A stretch of 64,000 bases of DNA from Cafeteria roenbergensis (taxonomy: Eukaryota; Sar; Bigyra; Bicosoecida; Cafeteriaceae), in assembly GCA_008330645.1 (NCBI GenBank), contig VLTN01000014.1:1-64000 (forward strand), written 5' to 3'. The position numbers were made by a program, and so were the translations under genes. Each line of letters opens with the position of its first letter. The first letter of the stretch is position 1. The notes under the pieces were generated by a model, which did not search any database, was not told where the DNA came from, and saw nothing but the letters and a program-made list of their open reading frames with translations. Shown here piece by piece: positions 1 to 9,703 of the stretch.

Positions 1-5
1 TTCAT

Positions 6-3000
6 TCAAGTCCAACAGGGGGCGTGCGTCAAGGCGACCCGGCAGCGGCGCACTGTTTGCGATCGCAGTGCACCCCCTGGTGGACGAGGTGAGGCGCGCC
101 TTCCCAGATGTGCTCATCTTGCAGATGGCCGACGACACGACGCTCGTGGGCCCGAGGAGGAGCGCCTTCAAGGCAGCCCAGATGCTGGCCGAGCGGCTCA
201 GCACGGTGGGGCTGCGGATGAACACCAGCAAGACCCAGGTGCTGTGCAAGCGAGGACAGCTCGAGAGAACCAAAGCCAGAATTCGGCGGGAGATGAAGCG
301 GAGTAGGGACGATCCAGGGTCCCCACCCTCGGTGCTGGAGGGGTGCCACCTCACCGAACGGAGCGTGGCGGTGCTGCAGTGTCCTGTGGGGGAGGAACTC
401 CCGCCGGAGGTGGCACTTGAGCACTCGATGAAGCGACTGGAGAAGGAGTTCGGGCCGGCCGCGGAGCGCCTGCTCGCGGGCATCGAGGTCTGCGGGCTCA
501 AGCGGGCGCACCACCTGCTGCTGTCGGTGGTGGGCCAGAAGTTCAGCTACCTGCACAGAGCAGCGGGTGCGGCGGCGGGCCAGGAGCTGGCGGTGTTCCA
601 CGCGGCGCTGCTGGCCAACCTGTCGGCGGTGGCGCACAAGACGGAGCTGGATGCGATCGGCCACGCGCGCTCTCGGACGAGATGTGCACGGTGACCGAGG
701 ACGGCTTCCGTGAGGCCATGTCCAAGGCCATCGAGGCGCTTGTTCGGGGGCTGCCGGACGAGCACGCAAGGCGGGAGGCGTGGTGGGCGCTCCTGGGCCG
801 GGAAGCCGACGGTGTGACTCGGCTCGCATCGGCAGCGTCCAACCCGGCCTTGAAGAAGGGAGGCTACGCTCAGATGAGGCTGGCAAAGATGCTGAGCAAG
901 GGCTGCAAAGCCGGGGGCATGGGCCTGCCTGGCGTGGCGCAGTTCCGCTTCGAGGCGACAGCGGGCTTCATCGAGGCCGTTCGGGACATGCGGAAAGGGC
1001 GGTTCGAGATGGCACCACCGCCGGAGGAGGCCCTCGACGGACCCGGCACTGGTGGAGGCGGAGGCGAAGCGGCGTCGGGGAGTGGTGCCGGAGCGGGACC
1101 AGCCAACGCCGGCGAGGCGGAAGCGGAGGATGAGTCGGGTGCGGCGGCTGCTGCAGCGGGCGGCACGCCGTGGGTGGACCACCCGGCGGTCGGAGAGAGC
1201 GAGTCCAAGGAGGACTGCGAGGAGGGGCCGGCGCACGGGCAGCAGCTTGCAGGTACGCTGGACGGCTGGCTCGTCAGCGGTACGGGGGGAGCGGCTGAAC
1301 CGGGGCATCAGCCAACACCGACAAGCGGAGGCCAGACGGTCGGCGGAGGTGCGGCTGCCGCCAGCGCGGCGGGAGCGGCGACCGAGATGACGACGAGCGG
1401 CGGCGGCGCAGCGGCAGCTAGTGCGGCTGGCGCTCCAACCGGCCAAGAGACATCTGATGCCGCACAGCCGAGAGCGGATGCGGCACAGGTCTACTCGGTC
1501 AGGCGAACGCCGGCGATCGGGTTGGCCAGGGACGGACCCGACGCGGACGCGGACGGCAACGACCCCAACTGGAAGGGCATCTCGCTCAAGAAACTCGTGA
1601 GGAGCTCGCTGAAGCGCTCAGACCGCAGCGATGCGACCAAGGAGGTGGGCGACATCCTGCTGCGATGCGAGGAGGTCGCCAAGGGAGCCTACCGGGACTA
1701 CGAGCGGGACAGCAAGGAGTACAAGGACGCCTGCACCGAGGCACGGTACTTCAGGCCGGACAAGGACTGCGTCGTGGGCAAGGAGGCCGACCTTCATGAC
1801 GCCAGGGTGAAGAAGCGCTACCAGCTGGCGCACGTGTGGAGGTCGGACATCGCGGGGGCTGTCGAGGGCCTGGAAGAGCTGCGCGCCGAGATCGAGGAGC
1901 TGGCGCTGGAGGCGATGATGGAGCTCAGATCTGACGACGAGTCGTCGGATGACATGGAGGCAACTGCAAACCTGGTGGAGGAGTTCATCAGGGCATGCAA
2001 GGGAGCCCGCTGCCTGGCCGCAGCGACAGGGTTCGAGGGCTTCTTGCCCGACACCCTGGGTAAGCTGCCGGGCGAGCTGAAGGCCAAGCTCCGCAAGTGC
2101 CTGTACGGCGACGGGGTGACGGCGCGGGCGAACGAGCAGACCGAGGCGCCCTGGCAGCGCAAGATGGTGCTGCACCACGACGACATGCTGCGCATCAAGC
2201 ACGAGTGCGCCTTCCTGCGCCGGCTGGCCAAGGCGCGCAGGGCCTGCACAGCACGCTGCAGGGCCGAGGCGCTGGCCAAGGGCACACGACGGAGAAGCGT
2301 GTCGCCAACATCGACGACCCGGCCATGTTCCGCGTCATGAGCGACCTGGTCGCGTTCCGGGAGGCATGCGTGCCGGGAACACACTACTGGCTCCGCAACA
2401 CGATGATGGGACCCCGCGGGCTCACGGACGAGGAGTTTGCGGTGGTGGAACGCTACCGCATCGGAGCCTCCGAGGCCGACCACGTGGTGCCGGACGGCGT
2501 GTCGATCAACTGCGCGTGCGTGCAGGGGGACACCACGGCGAGAGGCACCGTCCACATCGGCGGGGTCTCCGGCGTGGCACACCACCTGGCGCGTTGCCGC
2601 TGCGGCAAGGGCTCCACCATCCGGGCGCACAACGACGTCCGCGACGTCCTGCACGCGGCGGTACGCTCGGCGGGGCTGCAGTCGGTGGTGGAGCCCTCCA
2701 GCTGGCAGGACGGTCAGGCGCGCTTCGGGATCCCAGCCGGGGTCCAGCGAGGCCGCGCGCAAGCGACCGGACCTGCGGGTGCACGTCGACTTCGAGACCA
2801 CCCGTCTCGTCGACGTGCAGATCACCTCGGCGGTGAGCAAGTCCTACGTGACGCAGGGCCTGCAGAACATGGACGCCTTTCTCGAGCGCCGTGAGAATGA
2901 CAAGATGAGGGAGTACAAGAAGAGCTCAGCTACAAAGGACAACATGAGCTCCATTGTGCCCTTCGTCATCACGACCACGGGACGCATGGGACCGGCGGCC

Positions 3001-3364
3001 TTCGCCTTCCTCAAGAAGGTGGCGGACACGGCCTTCGGCGACCGGCCGAGGGAGCGTGCGCGCTGGGCCTTCCGCTGGCTGTCGAGGCTGAACGAGGTCA
3101 TCGCCAAGGGACTGGCGACCCAGCTGATCGGGCAGACGCAGTACCTGCGACAGCAGGTGGAGCGTTTGCGGTGAGCAGGGGCGGCTGAGTGGCGACTCGA
3201 GGCAGTGTGATGGCAGGGATCTGGGATTTGAGACTTGGGATTGTGGGTTTGGCGCGGTTTGTGACTCATTGGTGATGGAGTTGCTGGATTGGTGATTGGT
3301 GAGTCTGTGAATCGAGTGTGTGGTATGGTTACGCGAGTTTTCGACCCCCCCCAACGATGTTCAT
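6..3364 (+). mobile_element. Non-LTR retrotransposon copy A (5'-truncated, frameshifted)
   Basis: This is a 5'-truncated copy of the same element as the intact-frame copy at 4142-7495. It starts in the middle of the reverse transcriptase, just before the GVRQGDP motif, and runs through the endonuclease, a stop at 3172-3174 and a ~190-nt 3' tail ending in CCAACGATGTTCAT. Compared with the copy at 4142 it carries a compensated single-base pair of indels near 19 and 47, a 2-base insertion near 666, a 2-base insertion near 2285 and a 1-base insertion near 2730. The reading frame is therefore split into blocks at about 14-666, 667-2285, 2286-2730 and 2731-3174, and the copy is a pseudogene. The window opens on TTCAT, the end motif of a preceding copy, so the array continues to the left. 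Confidence 0.85.
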
Positions 3365-3969
3365 CAAGCGACCGGACCTGCGGGTGCACGTCGACTTCGA
3401 GACCACCTGTCTCGTCGACGTGCAGATCACCTCGGCGGTGAGCAAGTCCTACGTGACGCAGGGCCTGCAGAGCATGGACGCCTTTCTCGAGCGCCGTGAG
3501 AATGACAAGATGAGGGAGTACAAGAAGAGCTCAGCTACAAAGGACAACTTGAGCTCCATTGTGCCCTTCGTCATCACGACCACGGGACGCATGGGACCGG
3601 CGGCCTTCGCCTTCCTCAAGAAGGTGGCGGACACGGCCTTCGGTGATCGGCCGAGGGAGCGTGCGCGCTGGGCCTTTCGCTGGCTGTCGAGGCTGAACGA
3701 GGTCATCGCCAAGGGACTGGCGACCCAGCTGATCGGGCAGACGCAGTACCTGCGACAGCAGGTGGAGCGTTTGCGGTGAGCAGGGGCGGCTGAGTGGCGA
3801 CTCGAGGCAGTGTGATGGGAGTGATCTGGGACTTGAGACTTGGGATTGCGGGTTTGGCGCGGTTTGTGATTCATCGGTGATGGAGTTGCTGGATTGGTGA
3901 TTGATGAGTCTGTGACTCGAGTATGTGGTATGGTGACGCGAGTTTTCGACCCCCCCCAACGATGTTCAT
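3365..3969 (+). mobile_element. Retrotransposon copy B (severely 5'-truncated)
   Basis: This short copy begins abruptly at the codons for KRPDLRVHV, the catalytic core of the endonuclease, directly after the TTCAT terminus of copy A. It stays in frame to the stop at 3777-3779 and carries the usual 3' tail. The tail ends in a C-run and AACGATGTTCAT at about 3969. The junction has no spacer, poly(A) or obvious target-site duplication. The first nucleotides CAAGCGACCGG match copy A at 2759 onwards, so this is an independent 5' truncation point. Confidence 0.85.
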
Positions 3970-3990
3970 CCTAAATCTAACCCTAACCCA
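3970..3990 (+). repeat. Interstitial telomere-like repeat at a retrotransposon junction
   Basis: About 21 bases sit exactly between the 3' terminus of copy B and the 5' truncation of copy C. They hold two perfect TAACCC units preceded by imperfect CCTAAAT and CTAA units. The C-rich strand is the + strand, as expected of a left chromosome end. This is the only stretch of the array that is not retrotransposon-derived. It is read as a remnant of a chromosome end captured between two insertions; that is inference, since the tract is short. Confidence 0.7.
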
Positions 3991-4141
3991 AGTGATCTGG
4001 GACTTGAGACTTGGGATTGTGGGTTTGGCGTGATTCGTGATTCATCGGTGATGGAGTTGCAGGATTGGTGATTGATGAGTCTGTGAATCGAGTGTGTGGT
4101 ATGGTGACGCGAGTTCTTGACCCCCCCCCAACGACGTTCAT
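3991..4141 (+). mobile_element. Retrotransposon copy C (3' tail only)
   Basis: Only the last ~150 nt of the 3' untranslated tail remain, from AGTGATCTGGGACTTG to the terminal C-run and AACGACGTTCAT. It follows the telomere-like tract directly and is followed without spacer by copy D. Confidence 0.8.
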
Positions 4142-7100
4142 TCAAGTCCAACAGGGGCGTGCGTCAAGGCGACCCGGCAGCGGGCGCACTGTTTGCGATC
4201 GCAGTGCACCCCCTGGTGGACGAGGTGAGGCGCGCCTTCCCAGATGTGCTCATCTTGCAGATGGCCGACGACACGACGCTGGTGGGCCCGAGGAGGAGCG
4301 CCTTCAAGGCAGCCCAGATGCTGGCCGAGCGGCTCAGCACGGTGGGGCTGCGGATGAACACCAGCAAGACCCAGGTGCTGTGCAAACGTGGACAGCGCGA
4401 GGAAACGAAGGCCAGAATTCAGCGGGTGATGAAGCGGAGTAGGGACGATCCAGGGTCCCCACCCTCGGTGCTGGAGGGGTGCCACCTCACCGAACGGAGC
4501 GTGGCGGTGCTGCAGTGTCCTGTGGGGGAGGACCTCTCACCGGAGGTGGCTCTAGAGCACTCGATGAAGCGACTGGAGAAAGAGTTTGGGCCGGCGGCGG
4601 AGCGCCTGCTCGCGGGCATCGAGGTCTGCGGGCTCAAGCGGGCGCACCACCTGCTGCTGTCGGTGGTGGGCCAGAAGTTCAGCTACCTGCACAGAGCAGC
4701 GGGTGCGGCGGCGGGCCAGGAGCTGGCGGTGTTCCATGCGGCGCTGCTGGCCAACCTGTCGGCGGTTGCGCACAAGACGGAGCTGGATGCGATCGGCCAC
4801 GCGCTCTCGGACGAGATGTGCACGGTGACCGAGGACGGCTTCCGTGAGGCCATGTCCAAGGCCATCGAGGCGCTTGTTCGGGGGCTGCCGGACGAGCACG
4901 CAAGGCGGGAGGCGTGGTGGGCGCTCCTGGGCCGGGAAGCCGACGGTGTGACTCGGCTCGCATCGGCAGCGTCCAACCCGGCCTTGAAGAAGGGAGGCTA
5001 CGCTCAGATGAAGCTGGCGAAGATGCTGAGCAAGGGCTGCAAAGCCGGTGGCATGGGCCTGCCTGGCGTGGCGCAGTTCCGCTTCGAGGCGACAGCGGGC
5101 TTCATCGAGGCCGTTCGGGACATGCGGAAAGGGCGGTTCGAGATGGCGCCACCGCCGGAGGAGGCCCTCGACGGACCCGGCACTGGTGGAGGCGGAGGCG
5201 AAGCGGCGTCGGGGAGTGGTGCCGGAGCGGGACCAGCCAACGCCGGCGAGGCGGAAGCGGAGGATGAGTCAGGTGCGGCGGCTGCTGCAGCGGGCGGCAC
5301 GCCGTGGGTGGACCACCCGGCGGTCGGAGAGAGCGAGTCCAAGGAGGACTGCGAGGAGGGGCCGGCGCACGGGCAGCAGCTTGCAGGTACGCTGGACGGC
5401 TGGCTCGTCAGCGGTACGGGGGGAGCGGCTGAACCGGGGCATCAGCCAACACCGACAAGCGGAGGCCAGACGGTCGGCGGAGGTGCGGCTGCCGCCAGCG
5501 CGGCGGGAGCGGCGACCGAGATGACGACGGGCGGCGGCGGCGCAGCGGCAGCTAGTGCGGCTGGCGCTCCAACCGGCCAAGAGACATCTGATGCCGCACA
5601 GCCGAGAGCGGATGCGGCACAGGTCTACTCGGTCAGGCGAACGCCGGCGATCGGGTTGGCCAGGGACGGACCCGACGCGGACGCGGACGGCAACGACCCC
5701 AACTGGAAGGGCATCTCGCTCAAGAAACTCGTGATGCGGGCGCTGAAGCGCTCAGACCGCAGCGATGCGACCAAGGAGGTGGGCGACATCCTGCTGCGAT
5801 GCGAGGAGGTCGCCAAGGGAGCCTACCGGGACTACGAGCGGGACAGCAAGGAGTACAAGGACGCCTGCACCGAGGCACGGTACTTCAGGCCGGACAAGGA
5901 CTGCGTCGTGGGCAAGGAGGCCGACCTTCATGCCGCCAGGGTGAAGAAGCGCTACCAGCTGGCGCACGTGTGGAGGTCGGACATCGCGGGGGCTGTCGAG
6001 GGCCTGGAAGAGCTGCGCGCCGAGATCGAGGAGCTGGCGCTGGAGGCGATGATGGAGCTCAGATCTGACGACGAGTCGTCGGATGACATGGAGGCAGCGG
6101 CAAACCTGGTGGAGGAGTTCATCAGGGCCTGCAAGGGAGCCCGCTGCCTGGCCGCAGCGACAGGGTTCGAGGGCTTCTTGCCCGACACCTTGGGCGTGCT
6201 GTCGGATGACCTGAAGGCCAAGCTCCGCAAGTGCCTGTACGGCGACGGGGTGACGGCGCGGGCGAACGAGCAGACCGAGGCGCCCTGGCAGCGCAAGATG
6301 GTGCTGCATCACGACGACATGCTGCGCATCAAGCACGAGTGTGTCTTCCTGCGCCGTCTGGCCAAGGCGCGCAGGGCCTGCACAGCACGCTGCAGGGCCG
6401 AGGCGCTGGCAAAGGGCACGCCGGAGAAGCGTGTCGCCAACATCGACGACCCGGCCATGCTGCGCGTCATGAGCGACCTGGTCGCGTTCCGGGAGGCATG
6501 CGTGCCGGGAACGCACTACTGGCTCCGCAACACGATGATGGGGCCCCGCGGGCTCACAGACGAGGAGTTCGCGGTGGTGGAACGCTACCGCATCGGAGCC
6601 TCCGAGGCCGACCACGTGGTGCCGGACGGCGTGTCGATCAACTGCGCGTGCGTGCAGGGGGACACCACGGCGAGAGGCACTGTCCACATCGGCGGGGTCT
6701 CCGGCGTGGCACACCACCTGGCGCGTTGCCGCTGCGGCAAGGGCTCCACCATCCGGGCGCACAACGACGTCCGCGACGTCTTGCACGCAGCGGTGCGCTC
6801 GGCGGGGCTGCAGTCGGTGGTGGAGCCCTCCAGCTGGCAGGACGGGCAGGCGCGCTTCGGGTCCCAGCCGGGGTCCAGCGAGGCCGCGCGCAAGCGACCG
6901 GACCTGCGGGTGCACGTCGACTTCGAGACCACCCGTCTCGTCGACGTGCAGATCACCTCGGCGGTGAGCAAGTCCTACGTGACGCAGGGCCTGCAGAGCA
7001 TGGACGCCTTTCTCGAGCGCCGTGAGAATGACAAGATGAGGGAGTACAAGAAGAGCTCAGCTACAAAGGACAACTTGAGCTCCATTGTGCCCTTCGTCAT

Positions 7101-7305
7101 CACGACCACGGGACGCATGGGACCGGCGGCCTTCGCCTTCCTCAAGAAGGTGGCGGACACGGCCTTTGGTGACCGGCCGAGGGAGCGTGCGCGCTGGGCC
7201 TTTCGCTGGCTGTCGAGGCTGAACGAGGTCATCGCCAAGGGACTGGCGACCCAGCTGATCGGGCAGACGCAGTACCTGCGACAGCAGGTGGAGCGTATGC
7301 GGTGA
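4142..7305 (+). CDS. RLE-type non-LTR retrotransposon polyprotein, 5'-truncated
   Basis: An open frame of about 1,050 codons has no native start; an ATG at 4117 lies in the tail of the previous copy and is fortuitous. Order of parts: reverse transcriptase motif 4 (GVRQGDPAAGALF), the catalytic ADD in ILQMADDTTLV (Met in place of the usual Tyr), thumb and connector, a long Gly/Ala-rich linker (about 5150-5620), a conserved helical region, a Cys/His cluster (CACVQGD, then HHLARCRCG) and the endonuclease signature RPD followed 14 residues later by D. The R/K-PD-X(12-14)-D pattern after a Cys/His knuckle is the hallmark of the restriction-like endonuclease of R2/CRE/NeSL/R4-type elements, which nick DNA and prime reverse transcription at the target. 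The missing N-terminal half (reverse transcriptase motifs 0-3 and any DNA-binding domain) makes this copy incapable of autonomous movement. Confidence 0.85.
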
Positions 7306-7495
7306 GCAGGGGCGGCTGAGTGGCGACTCGTGGCAGTGTGATGGGAGTGATCTGGGACTTGAGACTTGGGATTGTGGGTTTGGCGCGGTTTGTGACTCAT
7401 CGGTGATGGAGTTGCTGGATTGGTGATTGGTGAGTCTGTGAATCGAGTGTGTGGCATGGTTACGCGAGTTTTCGACCCCCCCCAACGATGTTCAT
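4142..7495 (+). mobile_element. Retrotransposon copy D (5'-truncated, frame intact)
   Basis: This is the best-preserved copy. It keeps the second half of the reverse transcriptase, a long linker, the endonuclease and the complete 3' tail (7306-7495). The tail contains several near-repeats of GTGATGGAG/GGTGATTGGTGAGTC and ends in ACCCCCCCCAACGATGTTCAT-like sequence. Its left junction (TTCAT then TCAAGTCCAACAGG) is the same as that of copy A at position 1, so the two share a breakpoint. No promoter or 5' UTR is present. Confidence 0.85.
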
Positions 7496-7884
7496 TCATT
7501 GACCCCTGGGACCGGCGGCCTTCGCCTTCCTCAAGAAGGTGGCGGACACGGCCTTCGGCGACCGGCCGAGGGAGCGTGCGCGCTGGGCCTTCCGCTGGCT
7601 GTCGAGGCTGAACGAGGTCATCGCCAAGGGACTGGCGACCCAGCTGATCGGGCAGACGCAGTACCTGCGACAGCAGGTGGAGCGTATGCGGTGAGCAGGG
7701 GCGGCTGAGTGGCGACTCGTGGCAGTGTGATGGGAGTGATCTGGGACTTGAGACTTGGGATTGTGGGTTTGGCGCGGTTTGTGACTCATCGGTGATGGAG
7801 TTGCTGGATTGGTGATTGGTGAGTCTGTGAATCGAGTGTGTGGCATGGTTACGCGAGTTTTCGACCCCCCCCAACGATGTTCAT
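7496..7884 (+). mobile_element. Retrotransposon copy E (5'-truncated) with short filler
   Basis: After the TTCAT terminus of copy D there are about 10 unmatched bases (TCATTGACCCC). Element sequence then starts at TGGGACCGGCGGCC, in the 3' part of the coding region, and runs through the stop near 7692 and the tail to TTCAT at 7884. The filler is the kind of small insertion often seen where target-primed reverse transcription ends. Confidence 0.8.
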
Positions 7885-7983
7885 TCATCGGTGATGGAGT
7901 TGCTGGATTGGTGATTGGTGAGTCTGTGACTCGAGTGTGTGGCATGGTTACGCGAGTTTTCGACCCCCCCCAACGATGTTCAT
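7885..7983 (+). mobile_element. Retrotransposon copy F (last ~100 nt)
   Basis: A stub of the 3' tail begins at TCATCGGTGATGGAG and ends in the C-run and AACGATGTTCAT. It is joined head-to-tail to copy E on its left and copy G on its right. Confidence 0.8.
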
Positions 7984-8247
7984 GCAGTATATGGCGTCTG
8001 ACGCGCAGCTGAGAGCGGATGCGGTGCAGGTGTACTCGGCGGGGGGGACGCAGACGATCGGGATGGCCAAATGCGTGACGCAGGGCCTGCACAGCATGGA
8101 CGCCTTTCTCGAGCGCCGTGAGAATGACAAGATGAGGGAGTACAAGAAGAGCTCAGCTACAAAGGACAACATGAGCTCCATTGTGCCCTTCGTCGTTACG
8201 ACCACGGGACGCATGGGACCGGCGGCCTTCGCCTTCCTCAAGAAGTT
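7984..8247 (+). mobile_element. Retrotransposon copy G (internally deleted, 3' end lost)
   Basis: The segment starts with codons matching the linker region of copy D (near 5590-5670: AQ..ADA.QVYS). It then jumps at about 8070 to the region after the endonuclease (CVTQGL..SMDAFLERREND) and stops inside FAFLKK at 8247. It is therefore internally deleted by about 1.3 kb relative to copy D and is the only copy in the array without the 3' terminus. Unrelated sequence that forms an inverted repeat follows. Confidence 0.75.
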
Positions 8248-8251
8248 GGCT

Positions 8252-8868
8252 GTCCGGCAACGCCTCCGATTCGCCCTGGTGCGTGTGATCGTAAGGGATG
8301 GTGATCACGCATCCAGCAGTGGCCAAATGGGCACCCGTTAGGAGTCCGGCGCCAGCAGGCTAGGAGTGGCAGTGCCTTGCTCGGAGTCTGCACCCACAGG
8401 GGCACTGAAACCTCGCAAGCCACCTCCCAGCCTGCCGCGGGATGGGCGGGCGGGCCACGAATGCGGATTTTCTCTCTCGCACAACCTCAAAGCCGACCGC
8501 GACGGGCCCTGGAGTGCTGTGCGAACGTTCGCACGGCACGGACGGCAAAGCGAAGCGCCCGATGCGCACGCAAACCTGGAGAGCTGCTCGTCCTGGCCGC
8601 CAAAGTACGCGGGCAGACCAGAGATCGGGACCCTTAGGGTCAAGCTGGGGGCACCGCAAGCACGCTGCGGGCAAGCCGCGTAACCCAACAAAGCGTCGAG
8701 ACGATGCCAGGCGGCTCGTCTGCTTGTCGTCTCCGAGCAAGGCACCGCCACTCCGAAACCGCTGGCGGCGGACACCTAACAGGTGCCCATTTGGCCACTA
8801 CCGGATGCGTGATTACCATTCCCTACGATCACACGCACCAGGACGAATCGGAGACGTTGCCGGCTAGA
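8252..8868. repeat. Inverted repeat 1 (arms 8252-8386 and 8731-8868)
   Basis: The two arms of about 135 bp are imperfect reverse complements. For example, CCAAATGGGCACCCGTTAGG at 8322 pairs with CCTAACAGGTGCCCATTTGG at 8776, and the CGATTCGCCCTGGTGCGTGTG block pairs with its counterpart near 8830-8850. The ~345-bp centre has no recognisable coding content. It may be a foldback element or an inverted duplication; no terminal target duplication was identified. Confidence 0.75.
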
Positions 8869-8914
8869 CTTTGTTTGTGCTGTCTTGTTTCTGGTTGGCA
8901 GAGTGGAGGCGAGA

Positions 8915-9565
8915 ATCGCCGATGCTGACCTAGTGGCTAAAGATTCGGCTCGGCGGGGACCGCCAGGGTCGCCCGAGCGACGGGAGGGTGGGTCAAACGA
9001 GTTCACGCACACACCACACGGGGCGCGCGCGCGAGACAATACGGGGGGTCGCCCGGGAAGCCCACGTGGGCTTGACCACCGGGTGCGCTCGCTTCTCGGA
9101 GGGCGCAAAACGATTGACGATCGGCGAGGTGCAGCTCTGCCGTAGGAAGCAGAGCCACATGCGCTCGCAAGGTTTAGCGGTAGCGTTTCGATGCCAACCA
9201 AGTTGTACAGCAGCCCTAGGTTTCGATCATTTCCATGATGTAAATCTTGTGCTGCTGCTCCACCGAGTTGAGCGGCCGCCGCCCTCAGACAGGGCAACAA
9301 CCCCAGGCCCGCTCTGCCCCCACGGCAGCCGCGGGCCATCCGACCGCTCGCAAGCTCGCCCTCAGGGCGGGCACACTGGTCCGAGCCCACGTGGGGCTCA
9401 CCGGCCGCACCCGTACCCGTACCGGCCGCACGCACGCGCCCCGAGTGGTGTATGTGTGTACTCAATTCGATCGTTTGACCCCTCCCTCCCGTCCCTCGGG
9501 CGACCCCGTGAGGTCCCCGCCGCGCCGAACCTTAGCCATTGAGGTCAACATCAGTCCTTCACCAG
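8915..9565. repeat. Inverted repeat 2 (arms ~8915-9085 and ~9385-9565)
   Basis: This is a second, independent pair of diverged inverted arms. GTGGCTAAAGATTCGGCTCGGCGGGGACC at 8933 pairs with the reverse complement of GGTCCCCGCCGCGCCGAACCTTAGCCAT near 9512-9539, and CCCACGTGGGCT near 9061 pairs with AGCCCACGTGGGG near 9387. The ~300-bp centre contains no convincing gene. Together with inverted repeat 1 this fills the stretch between the last array copy and the isolated tail at 9.6 kb. Confidence 0.65.
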
Positions 9566-9595
9566 AATGCGGCCTCTCAACGTCCACACAGGTCA

Positions 9596-9690
9596 GCAAG
9601 TGTGTGGTATGGTGACGCGAGTTTTTGATCCCCCCCAACAATGTTCATTCCCAACTATGTTCATTCTCTCCCAACGATTTTCATTCAAGC
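9596..9690 (+). mobile_element. Isolated retrotransposon 3' tail (copy H) with iterated terminus
   Basis: GTGTGTGGTATGGTGACGCG followed by a C-run and AACAATGTTCATT reproduces the last ~45 nt of the element. The terminal motif is then repeated in degenerate form: CCCAACTATGTTCATT and CCCAACGATTTTCATT. It marks the right-hand limit of recognisable retrotransposon sequence and lies just beyond the 3' end of the ankyrin gene. Confidence 0.7.
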
Positions 9691-9703
9691 AATTCAAAAT
9701 GCA

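Noticed and set aside
5752-6915. Minus-strand frames inside the retrotransposon (387 codons, and its twin in copy A)
   Set aside because: Antisense of the retrotransposon coding region, without recognisable motifs.
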